A stretch of 64,000 nucleotides of DNA from Ornithinibacter aureus (GTDB taxonomy: Bacteria > Actinomycetota > Actinomycetes > Actinomycetales > Dermatophilaceae), in the NCBI RefSeq assembly GCF_009858245.1, contig NZ_VMSB01000001.1, forward strand, positions 2,919,623 to 2,983,622. Direction: 5' to 3'. A program made the translations under genes and the position numbers. This document shows positions 51,803-60,634 of this stretch, one piece after another; within the stretch, counting starts at the first letter, position 1, and every line of letters starts with the position of its first letter. The notes below the pieces were generated by a model that saw only the letters and a list, made by a program, of their open reading frames with translations, was not told where the DNA came from and did not search any database.

Positions 51803-52414
51803 TCAGTCCTCGCCCGGGTCCGGGAAGTCCACCGGCCATCCCTTGGCGGCCAACCGGTCGCGCACGCGCCGCAGGTCGTCCGGCGTGGCCTCGGAGTGGG
51901 TGAGGTCCGCGATGGCCGCCGCGATGTCGTCCGGGCTGGCCGGGGCGATGGACGCCCGGCGCAGGGCCTTGGCGACCTTCTTGACCTCGCCCCGTGTCAG
52001 GCGTCGCTCGAGCAGGGCGAACAGGGGGACGTAGTCGTGCTCGGGCACCCCGGAGGGGTAGCCCTCACGCAGCCACGCGACGATGCGGCCCAGGTAGGAG
52101 CCGGGCTCGGTGTCGTCCTCGTCGTCGAGGTCGTCACCGGGCGGGTTGCCGAGCGGCCACCCGCCCATGACCAGTCGGGCGGCGACCCTGCGCAGGTCGC
52201 TCTGCGGCAGTGGCGCCTTCGGGGCGCTCCCGGATGCCGCGTGGTCGGCGCTCAGTGCCCCGCCGGCGACCAGCGCCAGCGCGACCGACAGCGTGCGGGC
52301 GGACCCGATGCGCTGACGCAGCAGCGCGAGCAGGGGGGCGGCATCCTCTTCCGGGACGCCGTCGGGGTAGGCCTCGGCGAGGTACCGGAGGGCTTGGCTG
52401 TTCGTGTCGACCAT
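51803..52414 (-). CDS. Tandem DUF3349 protein
   Basis: A 203-residue actinobacterial protein made of two DUF3349 units. The first has YLAEAYPDGVPEEDAAPLLA and DLRRVAARLVMGGWPLG; the second repeats this as WLREGYPSGVPEHDYVPLFA and DLRRVRDRLAAKGWPVDFPD, joined by an acidic linker (DDLDDEDDTEPG). Single-unit relatives in mycobacteria are small helical proteins of unknown function. The gene is in line with a small membrane protein and the phosphate transporter upstream, 23 bp away. Confidence 0.88.
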   Translation of the reverse strand: MVDTNSQALRYLAEAYPDGVPEEDAAPLLALLRQRIGSARTLSVALALVAGGALSADHAASGSAPKAPLPQSDLRRVAARLVMGGWPLGNPPGDDLDDEDDTEPGSYLGRIVAWLREGYPSGVPEHDYVPLFALLERRLTRGEVKKVAKALRRASIAPASPDDIAAAIADLTHSEATPDDLRRVRDRLAAKGWPVDFPDPGED

Positions 52415-52437
52415 GGCGTGGGTGGACTCCGCTTTCG

Positions 52438-52749
52438 TTACTTGTCGACGATCGTCGGCAGGATGCCGTCGCCGCTGAAGCTCACCGTCTTGCCGAAGCC
52501 GGAGGCGGCGATCATGGTGATGCCGAGCGCGACGGCCCCGACGATCACGGCCAACAGCACGCCGGCGACGGCTCGGCCGAGCACGGTGTGGTGGACGGTG
52601 GTGTGGCCGCTGGCGTCCTCGGTCACCGTGCTTCCGGTGACGAGGGCGCGCATCGCGAGCGCGTAGACCACGGGGAGGCCGGCGCCGAAGATCAGGCCGG
52701 CCATGAGGACACTGGCCGCGCCCTGGAGTGCAAGTTCGATGCTGCGCAT
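52438..52749 (-). CDS. Small membrane protein, hypothetical
   Basis: A 103-residue protein with two hydrophobic helices (LQGAASVLMAGLIFGAGLPV, then AVAGVLLAVIVGAVALGITM) and a soluble loop containing TVTEDASGHTTVHHTVLGRA. It lies 16 bp behind the pit gene on the same strand and 23 bp before the DUF3349 gene, so the three probably form an operon. A role linked to phosphate transport is suggested only by position. Confidence 0.8.
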   Translation of the reverse strand: MRSIELALQGAASVLMAGLIFGAGLPVVYALAMRALVTGSTVTEDASGHTTVHHTVLGRAVAGVLLAVIVGAVALGITMIAASGFGKTVSFSGDGILPTIVDK

Positions 52750-52765
52750 TGCTGGGTCCTTTCGG

Positions 52766-54031
52766 TCAGTGGCTCTTGGTGCGGTGGGTCGTGGTGCCGG
52801 CGGGGTCCTCGGGCGTCTCGGGTGCCGGCGGGAACTTGTCGAGCAGGTCGTCGGGGGTGTCCCACTCGTCGTTGACGTTGTGGGCGCCGACGTCGTCCTG
52901 CTTGGACCGCCAGAACATGTACGCCGAGGCCATGCAGAGCACGATGAACACGACGACCGAGCCGAGCGCTCCACCGATGCTGTGCCCGAGCCACCACGTG
53001 AGTGCTCCGCCCAGGGCTGCCAGGGGGAAGGTGGTCGCCCACGCGGTGACCATGCGCCCGGCGGTGTTCCAGCGCACGTGGGTGCCTCGGCCGAGCCCTC
53101 CGCCGAGGACGGATCCGGTGGCGACGTGGGTCGTGGAGAGGGCGAAGCCGAGGTGGCTCGCAGCGAGCAGGGTGGCTGCGGTGGCGCCGTCGCTGGCCAT
53201 GCCCTGGCGAGGAGTGATGTCGACCAGACCCTTGCCGAGGGTGCGGATGATGCGCCAGCCGCCCAGGTAGGTGCCGGCGGCGATTGCCAGGGCGGCGCTC
53301 ACCTTGACCCACCACGGGACCGAGGAGGTGTCGGTCCAGTGGCCGCTCGCGAGCAGGGCCAGGGTCATGACGCCCATGGTCTTCTGCGCGTCGTTGGTGC
53401 CGTGCGCGAGGGAGACCAGCGACGCGCTGCCGATCTGGCCCCAGCGGAAGGTGCCTTCACCGAGCTTGTGCACGATCGAGTTGGTGATGCGGTGGACGAG
53501 CCAGCACCCGATGAAGGCGACGATCAGGGCGATCACGGGGGACAGGAAGCTCGGCAGCAGGACCTTGCCGACGACGCCGTCGAGCTTGGTGCCGTCGCCG
53601 GTCCACTTCACCCCGGACAGCCCGTAGGCGGCCGCCGCGGCTCCCGTGAGCCCACCCAGCAGGGCGTGCGACGAACTCGACGGCAAGCCCAGCAGCCAGG
53701 TGAACAGGTTCCAGATGATGCCGCCCACGAGACCGCACAGGATGACGAGCAGCAGCCCCTGGCCGCCGTCGGAGAGGAACTCCTCCTTGGGTGCGCCGGA
53801 CTTGTCCTGGATGTTGATGACGGCGTTGGACACCGTCAGCGCCACCTCGACGGAGAGAAAGGCACCGACGAGGTTGAGGATGGCCGCCAGGGCCACCGCC
53901 ACCTTCGGCTTCAGCGCCCCGGTCGAGATGGAGGCGGCCATGGCATTGGCCGTGTCATGAAAGCCGTTCGTGAAGTCGAAGGCCAGTGCTGTCACGATGA
54001 CGAGCACGAGAGTGAGGGTCGCAGCGTCCAC
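52766..54031 (-). CDS. pit: Inorganic phosphate transporter, Pit family
   Basis: A low-affinity phosphate/cation symporter of 421 aa. The duplicated Pit signature is present as FDFTNGFHDTANAMAASIST in the N-terminal half and SLVSLAHGTNDAQKTMGVMT in the C-terminal half, with GLPSSSSHALLGGLTGAAAA and ALSTTHVATGSVLGGGLGRG as the matching second motifs. About ten helices and a cytoplasmic C-terminal tail complete it. It is the first gene of the operon with 52438-52749 and the DUF3349 gene. Confidence 0.94.
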   Translation of the reverse strand: MDAATLTLVLVIVTALAFDFTNGFHDTANAMAASISTGALKPKVAVALAAILNLVGAFLSVEVALTVSNAVINIQDKSGAPKEEFLSDGGQGLLLVILCGLVGGIIWNLFTWLLGLPSSSSHALLGGLTGAAAAAYGLSGVKWTGDGTKLDGVVGKVLLPSFLSPVIALIVAFIGCWLVHRITNSIVHKLGEGTFRWGQIGSASLVSLAHGTNDAQKTMGVMTLALLASGHWTDTSSVPWWVKVSAALAIAAGTYLGGWRIIRTLGKGLVDITPRQGMASDGATAATLLAASHLGFALSTTHVATGSVLGGGLGRGTHVRWNTAGRMVTAWATTFPLAALGGALTWWLGHSIGGALGSVVVFIVLCMASAYMFWRSKQDDVGAHNVNDEWDTPDDLLDKFPPAPETPEDPAGTTTHRTKSH

Positions 54032-54145
54032 GATCCTTCAGTCTGGTCCTGAAACCTCGAGTTCGCCAAGCGGAGGGGTGTTGTTCACCTCTCGTTCATC
54101 ATCGCTCGTGGCACCTGCCGTCGCACGCGGTGACAGGATGCGCCG

Positions 54146-54610
54146 ATGAGTGACCTGGACTGGAGCACGGTGGACGGGCTCGCCGCCATCCGCGAGCACC
54201 TCGCGGCCCGGATCGAGGGGTGGCGCCAGCCGGTGGCGTACGCCGTCGGTCTGAGCCCCGCGTCGTCCTCGCCGGAGTGGGACTTCGCCCACGTCAACAC
54301 CCCTGGCGGGCGGCACGGGCTGCCCGCGGTGGTGCTCGCGACGATCCTCGGTCACGACGGCTCGACCGCCTCGCTCCCGGTGACGGCGCACCAGCTGGCC
54401 GCGGCCGTCGAGTCGCTGGCCCCCGCGCAGGCCTGCACGGAGGTCGAGCACCCCAACCTCGCGGCCTGGCGCGCGGCGCTGGCCGACCTCGAGGGCAATC
54501 CGGCTCGGGAGGCGGTGGCCGTCTTCGTGGCCGACCTCGACGACCCGGTGACCTCCGAGGCCGACGGGTCGATGCGTGCGACGTTCGAAGGCCACGCCCC
54601 CGCGCTCTGA
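54146..54610 (+). CDS. Hypothetical protein, 154 aa
   Basis: ATG 54146 is followed by a soluble protein starting MSDLDWSTVDGLAAIREHLA. It contains WDFAHVNTPGGRHGLPAVVL, a patch rich in His and aromatic residues, and ends in an acidic region. There is no signal peptide, membrane helix or catalytic motif that I recognise. It is divergent from pit, sharing a 114-bp intergenic region with it. Confidence 0.68.
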   Translation: MSDLDWSTVDGLAAIREHLAARIEGWRQPVAYAVGLSPASSSPEWDFAHVNTPGGRHGLPAVVLATILGHDGSTASLPVTAHQLAAAVESLAPAQACTEVEHPNLAAWRAALADLEGNPAREAVAVFVADLDDPVTSEADGSMRATFEGHAPAL

Positions 54611-54722
54611 ACGCCGACGCGGCAGGGGACGAAACGGCATCCTCGGTCGTTGGGACTCCCGGCCGGATGCGTGCGGAGCTCCCGCGCGTGATCGACGGGC
54701 CCGTGGACGTCGGAGGTAGCCC

Positions 54723-55352
54723 GTGCTCGACACGCTCACCGCGCTCGTCGAGGCTGGTGCCGCCGCGGCGTGGGTGCTGCCCGTGGTGCTGCTCGTGGCC
54801 GTGTTCGACGCCCTGGTCCCGCCGGTGCCGAGTGAGGGGATCGTCGTCGCCCTGGCGGCTGTCGCCGTCGCCGGTGACGGGCCGAACCTGATGGCGCTCG
54901 CGGTGGCAGCCGGCGTCGGGGCCTTCCTCGGTGACTCCCTGACCTACGTCGTCGGTCGGCGGTTCGGTCCGCAGCGTCTGCACCGGATCACCCGGCCTTC
55001 CGCTCAGCGAGCCCTGAGCCGGGCTTCGGACACGCTCGACCGGCGCGGTGCCGTCGTCATCCTCTCGGCGCGCTACGTCCCGCTCGGCCGGGTGGCCGTG
55101 AACCTCACCGCGGGGGCGACCGGGTTCCCGCCCCGTCGTTTCGTCGGCTTGGCGGCAGTGGCCGCGACGACCTGGGCCGCCTGGTCGGTCGGGGTGGGTG
55201 CCCTGGCCGGCCACTGGCTCGAGGGCAACCCGCTGCTCGGATCGGTCCTGGGCGTGGTGGCGGCCCTGCTGCTCGGCCTCGGCATCGACCGGGTCGCCCG
55301 GCGCGCCAGCGGGTGGGGCCGGATGCCGTCCGCGGTCGTCGCGCGCACCTGA
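54723..55352 (+). CDS. DedA/VTT-domain membrane protein
   Basis: A 209-residue membrane protein of the DedA family, whose members flip or recycle lipid carriers such as undecaprenyl phosphate. After an N-terminal helix (AAWVLPVVLLVAVFDALVPP) come the conserved V-P-S-E, the G-x-x-x-G-D segment GVGAFLGDSLTYVVGRRFGP and the arginine motif VVILSARYVPLGRVAVNLTA with G-A-T-G-F. GTG 54723 is the start. The exact lipid substrate is unknown. Confidence 0.87.
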   Translation: MLDTLTALVEAGAAAAWVLPVVLLVAVFDALVPPVPSEGIVVALAAVAVAGDGPNLMALAVAAGVGAFLGDSLTYVVGRRFGPQRLHRITRPSAQRALSRASDTLDRRGAVVILSARYVPLGRVAVNLTAGATGFPPRRFVGLAAVAATTWAAWSVGVGALAGHWLEGNPLLGSVLGVVAALLLGLGIDRVARRASGWGRMPSAVVART

Positions 55353-55415
55353 CCTCCCGGGTCGCCCGGCAGGGAGGGTGTCGGTCACCGTGGCCCGCCT
55401 GAGGGCGGCCCGGCG

Positions 55416-55442
55416 TTTGCACTCTCATGGGGAGAGTGCCAA
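55416..55442 (+). promoter_or_regulatory. CIRCE element 1 (HrcA operator) of groL
   Basis: TTTGCACTC-9 bp-GAGTGCCAA is an 8/9-matching inverted repeat and a clear CIRCE. HrcA binds it and represses groEL until heat shock. Confidence 0.93.
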
Positions 55443-55450
55443 TAATGGCG

Positions 55451-55477
55451 TTAGCACTCTCACCATGAGAGTGACAA
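55451..55477 (+). promoter_or_regulatory. CIRCE element 2 (HrcA operator) of groL
   Basis: TTAGCACTC-9 bp-GAGTGACAA lies 8 bp after the first element. The left arm is the CIRCE consensus; the right arm has one deviation. Two copies in tandem suggest tight repression. Confidence 0.93.
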
Positions 55478-55518
55478 TCCTGACCGGTCCGGTGAGGGTG
55501 GGGTGCCCCGGCGCGTGA

Positions 55519-57219
<1,701 letters not shown>

Positions 57220-57242
57220 CCCGAGCCACCCAGGTCTCACCG

Positions 57243-57278
57243 CACGAGGGCGGTCCCCACAGCGGGGCCGCCCTCGTG
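57243..57278 (+). terminator. Terminator hairpin after groL
   Basis: CACGAGGGCGG and CCGCCCTCGTG form an 11-bp stem, 23 bp after the groL stop, with an inner TCCCC/GGGG extension. It lies between the convergent groL and 57288-57905 genes. Confidence 0.85.
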
Positions 57279-57287
57279 GCATGTCCG

Positions 57288-57905
57288 TCAGGTCATGCGC
57301 AGGCCGCGGCCCTGGTCGACCGGGGTCCGCGCCCGCAGCAGCAACCGCACCGCAGTGCCCAGCCACAGGGCGGCCAGGGCCACCGCGACCACCAGGCTCG
57401 AGGTCGTCGGCAGCTCGTCACGGCCGAGGAGGAGCAGGGGCACGCCCAGCACGCCGAAGGAGACCACGGCCAGCGCCCTGTCGGCGGCGCCCCAGCGCCG
57501 CGAGAGCAGCACGAGCACACAGCCGATCAGCCACGGCAGCGGTGCGAACGCCGAGGTCGCCGGCACGAGCGCCAGGACGACCGATGCCGCGAGCAGCGTG
57601 ATCGTCACGACCTCCAGCCACGGGGGCCCGGTCACCGGGGCGCCGAACGGGTCGGGTGCGAGGTACTCGATCTCGGGAGCCACCGCCTGGCCGCTGGCCT
57701 CGGCGACGAGGTCGGCAGGATCCCCGAGGTCGGCGAGCACCTGGCGAACCGCGGCCTCCGAGCGGGGGGTGGTGCCGACGGCATCCGCGAGGTACTCGTC
57801 GATGCTCGTGCGCAGCTCGGCCCGCCGCTCCGCCGGCAGCGCCGACGCCTCGGTGTCGAGTCGGGCGAGCCACTCGTCGACCGCCGGGTGGTTCGGGGTC
57901 GTCAT
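57288..57905 (-). CDS. HAAS-domain (DUF1700-like) membrane protein
   Basis: A 205-residue protein. Residues 1-65 are a HAAS-like signalling helical domain: VDEWLARLDTEASALPAERR, then AELRTSIDEYLADAVG and VRQVLADLGDPADLVAEASG. After an acidic linker come about four membrane helices (VVTITLLAASVVLALVPATS, LVVAVALAALWLGTAVRLLL). Such proteins often pair with a PadR repressor and act as membrane-bound signalling or anti-sigma-like partners. No PadR gene is adjacent here. Confidence 0.82.
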   Translation of the reverse strand: MTTPNHPAVDEWLARLDTEASALPAERRAELRTSIDEYLADAVGTTPRSEAAVRQVLADLGDPADLVAEASGQAVAPEIEYLAPDPFGAPVTGPPWLEVVTITLLAASVVLALVPATSAFAPLPWLIGCVLVLLSRRWGAADRALAVVSFGVLGVPLLLLGRDELPTTSSLVVAVALAALWLGTAVRLLLRARTPVDQGRGLRMT

Positions 57906-58017
57906 GTCCGCGCGCCTGCCATGGCGAACACGGTAGTCGCCACGTAGACGCCGTGCGCTCAGCAACCATTCAGGGGGTGCCCAGCATCTGGTGGGAAAGG
58001 CGAGGCAGGATCGACCC

Positions 58018-59739
58018 ATGACCACGGCCACCGCCACTGACCCGCTCGTCCTCGGACCCCTGCTGCGCTACGTCGACGAGTCGTCGGCGACGATCTGGGT
58101 TCGCACGGCGGATCCCGCGCTGGTCACCGTCGAGCGGGCCGGGCACGTCTGGAGTGCCCCGACCTTCGCCGTCCACGGCTCTCACTTCGCGCTCGTCGTG
58201 CTCGACGGGCTCGAGCCCGGCAGCGACGACGCGTACGAGGTGCGCCTCGACGGCATCCCCGTCTGGCCACGCGAGGGGATGCCGCCGAGCCGGGTTCGCA
58301 CGCTGGACCCGGCCCGCGAACCGCGGCTGGCCTTCGGCACCTGCCGCACGACCGGGAGCCACGACGAGGTGGGCAACCGGGCCCACGGGGTCGATGCGCT
58401 GCGTTCCTTCGCGATCGCCCTGAGGGACGACCCGACGACGCACTGGCCCGACCTGCTCCTGCTGCTCGGTGACCAGGTGTACGCGGACACCACCCCGCAC
58501 CCCGAGCTCGAGGAGTTCATGGCGTCGCGGCGCGACCTGTCGCTGCCACCCGGGGACGAGATCAAGGACTTCGTCGAGTACGCCGAGCTGTACCGGCTCG
58601 CGTGGAGCGACGACGTCGTGCGCTGGGTGCTGTCGACGGTGCCCTCGGCGATGATGTTCGACGACCACGACATCCGCGACGACTGGAACACCTCGTGGTC
58701 CTGGCGCCGCGAGATCCGGGCCACGACGTGGTGGCAGGAACGCATCGTCGCCGGGCTCGGGGCCTACTGGGTGCACCAGCACATCGGCAACCTCTCGCCG
58801 GCCGAGCTCGCCGACGAGGAGGTGTGGCGCCACGTGAGCGCGCACGCGGCATCCGGGGAGGCCGGTGAGCTCGACCTCTCGGACGTGCTGGATGCCGTGG
58901 CCGCCCGGGCGGACGAGGAACCGTCGACCTACCGCTGGAGCTACGCCCGAGCCCTCGGGGACTGCGCCCTCGTCGTCGTCGACTCGCGCGCGGCTCGTGA
59001 ACTGCGCCCCGACGGCCGCTCGATGCTCGACGCCGACGAGATGCGCTGGCTCGACGGGGTGATGCGCGGTGGGGTGCGCCACCTGTTCATCGGCACCTCG
59101 CTGCCGTTCCTCCTGCCGCCCGGTCTGCACGACTTCGAGGCGATGAACGAGGCGATGGCGCAGGGGTCGCACGGGCGACGGGTGGCCAGGGCTGCCGAGC
59201 GCGTTCGCCGACGCATCGACCTCGAGCACTGGGCGGCCTTCAACGAGGGGTTCGACGAGGTGTTCGAGATGGTCATGGCGGTCGCCCGTGGTGAGCGGGG
59301 CGCGGCGCCGCAGACCGTGACCTTCCTGTCGGGGGACGTGCACAACTCCTACCTGGCCCAGGTGAGCGACCCGCGGCGTCTTGGCGCCTCGTCGCGGATC
59401 GTGCAGGCGGTGTGCTCCCCGATCCGCAACCCCATGCCGCGGGGTGTGCGAGTCGTCATGTCGCTGTTCGCCCGCTCGCTCGTGCGCCCGATGCGGTTCA
59501 TCGCCGCCCGGTCGCGGCGGGTGCCCAACCCGGCGTACCCGTGGACGATCACCGACGGGCCGTGGTTCGACAACAACCTCGCCCTCGTGACCGTCGGCGA
59601 GGGGGCGCTGGAGCTGTCGTGGGTGACCGGGGTCGTCGCTGATGACGTGGACCATCCGGCGTTGCAGACCGTGTATGCCGCCCGCATCACGCCGTTGGTG
59701 CCGTCACCACGGTTGGTCGAGGGTCTGTCTAAGGTTTGA
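58018..59739 (+). CDS. PhoD-like metallophosphatase
   Basis: A 573-residue protein with an N-terminal Ig-like domain (LRYVDESSATIWVRTADPAL) and a PhoD/metallophosphatase core. Metal ligands are in LLLLLGDQVYADTTPHPELE, MMFDDHDIRDDWNTSWSWRR and TVTFLSGDVHNSYLAQVSD. It has no signal peptide or Tat motif, unlike secreted PhoD enzymes, so it is probably cytoplasmic and may act on phosphodiesters of unknown nature. ATG 58018 is chosen over the slightly longer frame. It is divergent from the HAAS gene. Confidence 0.87.
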   Translation: MTTATATDPLVLGPLLRYVDESSATIWVRTADPALVTVERAGHVWSAPTFAVHGSHFALVVLDGLEPGSDDAYEVRLDGIPVWPREGMPPSRVRTLDPAREPRLAFGTCRTTGSHDEVGNRAHGVDALRSFAIALRDDPTTHWPDLLLLLGDQVYADTTPHPELEEFMASRRDLSLPPGDEIKDFVEYAELYRLAWSDDVVRWVLSTVPSAMMFDDHDIRDDWNTSWSWRREIRATTWWQERIVAGLGAYWVHQHIGNLSPAELADEEVWRHVSAHAASGEAGELDLSDVLDAVAARADEEPSTYRWSYARALGDCALVVVDSRAARELRPDGRSMLDADEMRWLDGVMRGGVRHLFIGTSLPFLLPPGLHDFEAMNEAMAQGSHGRRVARAAERVRRRIDLEHWAAFNEGFDEVFEMVMAVARGERGAAPQTVTFLSGDVHNSYLAQVSDPRRLGASSRIVQAVCSPIRNPMPRGVRVVMSLFARSLVRPMRFIAARSRRVPNPAYPWTITDGPWFDNNLALVTVGEGALELSWVTGVVADDVDHPALQTVYAARITPLVPSPRLVEGLSKV

Positions 59740-59854
59740 CAGCCAGCGCGGAACACGGTGGGCCTCGCCTACCGTTGGGCGGGCAGTGGGTGCGCGTGTG
59801 CGCCCTCCTGATCCCCTGCCGGGTTTCGTGCCGGCCACGCTGACAAGGACTGCC

Positions 59855-60631
59855 ATGACCCTCGCCGAAACCACCGCCCGCGAGACGACGCCGCGCCTGG
59901 CCGCCGCCCGGGTCGAGGGGCTGAGCAAGGTGTACGGCTCGGGGGAGACCCGGGTCGTCGCGCTCGATGACGTGACCCTGGACCTGTACGCGGGGGAGTT
60001 CACCGCGATCATGGGCAAGTCGGGGTCGGGGAAGTCCACGCTGATGCACTGTGCGGCAGGGTTGGACGAGGCGAGCGCCGGGCACGTCTTCGTCGGGGAC
60101 GTCGACCTCACGACGCTCAAGGAGCGGGCGCTCACCGAGCTGCGGCGCGACCGCATCGGGTTCGTGTTCCAGGCCTTCAACCTCGTGCCCACGCTCACCG
60201 CCCGCGAGAACATCGTGCTCCCGGCGGCCATCGCCGGACGCGAGCCGGATGCCGCGTGGTTCGACGAGGTCGTCGACACCGTCGGGTTGCGCGACCGACT
60301 CGGGCACCGCCCGAGCGAGATGTCCGGGGGCCAGCAGCAGCGCGTCGCCTGCGCCCGCGCGCTCGTCGGGCGGCCCGACATCGTCTTTGCCGACGAGCCC
60401 ACCGGCAACCTCGACTCCACGTCGGGCGCCGAGGTCCTGGGCTTCCTGCGGCGGGTCGTCGACACCCACGGCCAGACCGTGGTCATGGTGACGCACGACC
60501 CCGGCGCGGCCAGCTGGACCGACCGGGTCGTCTTCCTCGCCGACGGCAAGGTGGTCGACGAGCTGCGCGAGCCGACCCCCGAGCTGGTCCTGGAGAAGAT
60601 GGCCGCCCTCGGTCGGCCGGTCGGGGCCTGA
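59855..60631 (+). CDS. ABC transporter ATP-binding protein, MacB/LolD type
   Basis: A 258-residue ATPase that drives the FtsX-like permease encoded 3 bp downstream. Walker A is FTAIMGKSGSGKSTLMHCAA, the signature is SEMSGGQQQRVACARALVG, and Walker B is IVFADEPTGNLDSTSGAEVL, with the T-G-N-L-D typical of the MacB/LolD group. ATG 59855 fits; an N-terminal extension of about 20 residues precedes the core. The pair probably exports a compound or acts on cell-envelope processes; the substrate is unknown. Confidence 0.92.
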   Translation: MTLAETTARETTPRLAAARVEGLSKVYGSGETRVVALDDVTLDLYAGEFTAIMGKSGSGKSTLMHCAAGLDEASAGHVFVGDVDLTTLKERALTELRRDRIGFVFQAFNLVPTLTARENIVLPAAIAGREPDAAWFDEVVDTVGLRDRLGHRPSEMSGGQQQRVACARALVGRPDIVFADEPTGNLDSTSGAEVLGFLRRVVDTHGQTVVMVTHDPGAASWTDRVVFLADGKVVDELREPTPELVLEKMAALGRPVGA

Positions 60632-60634
60632 CCC

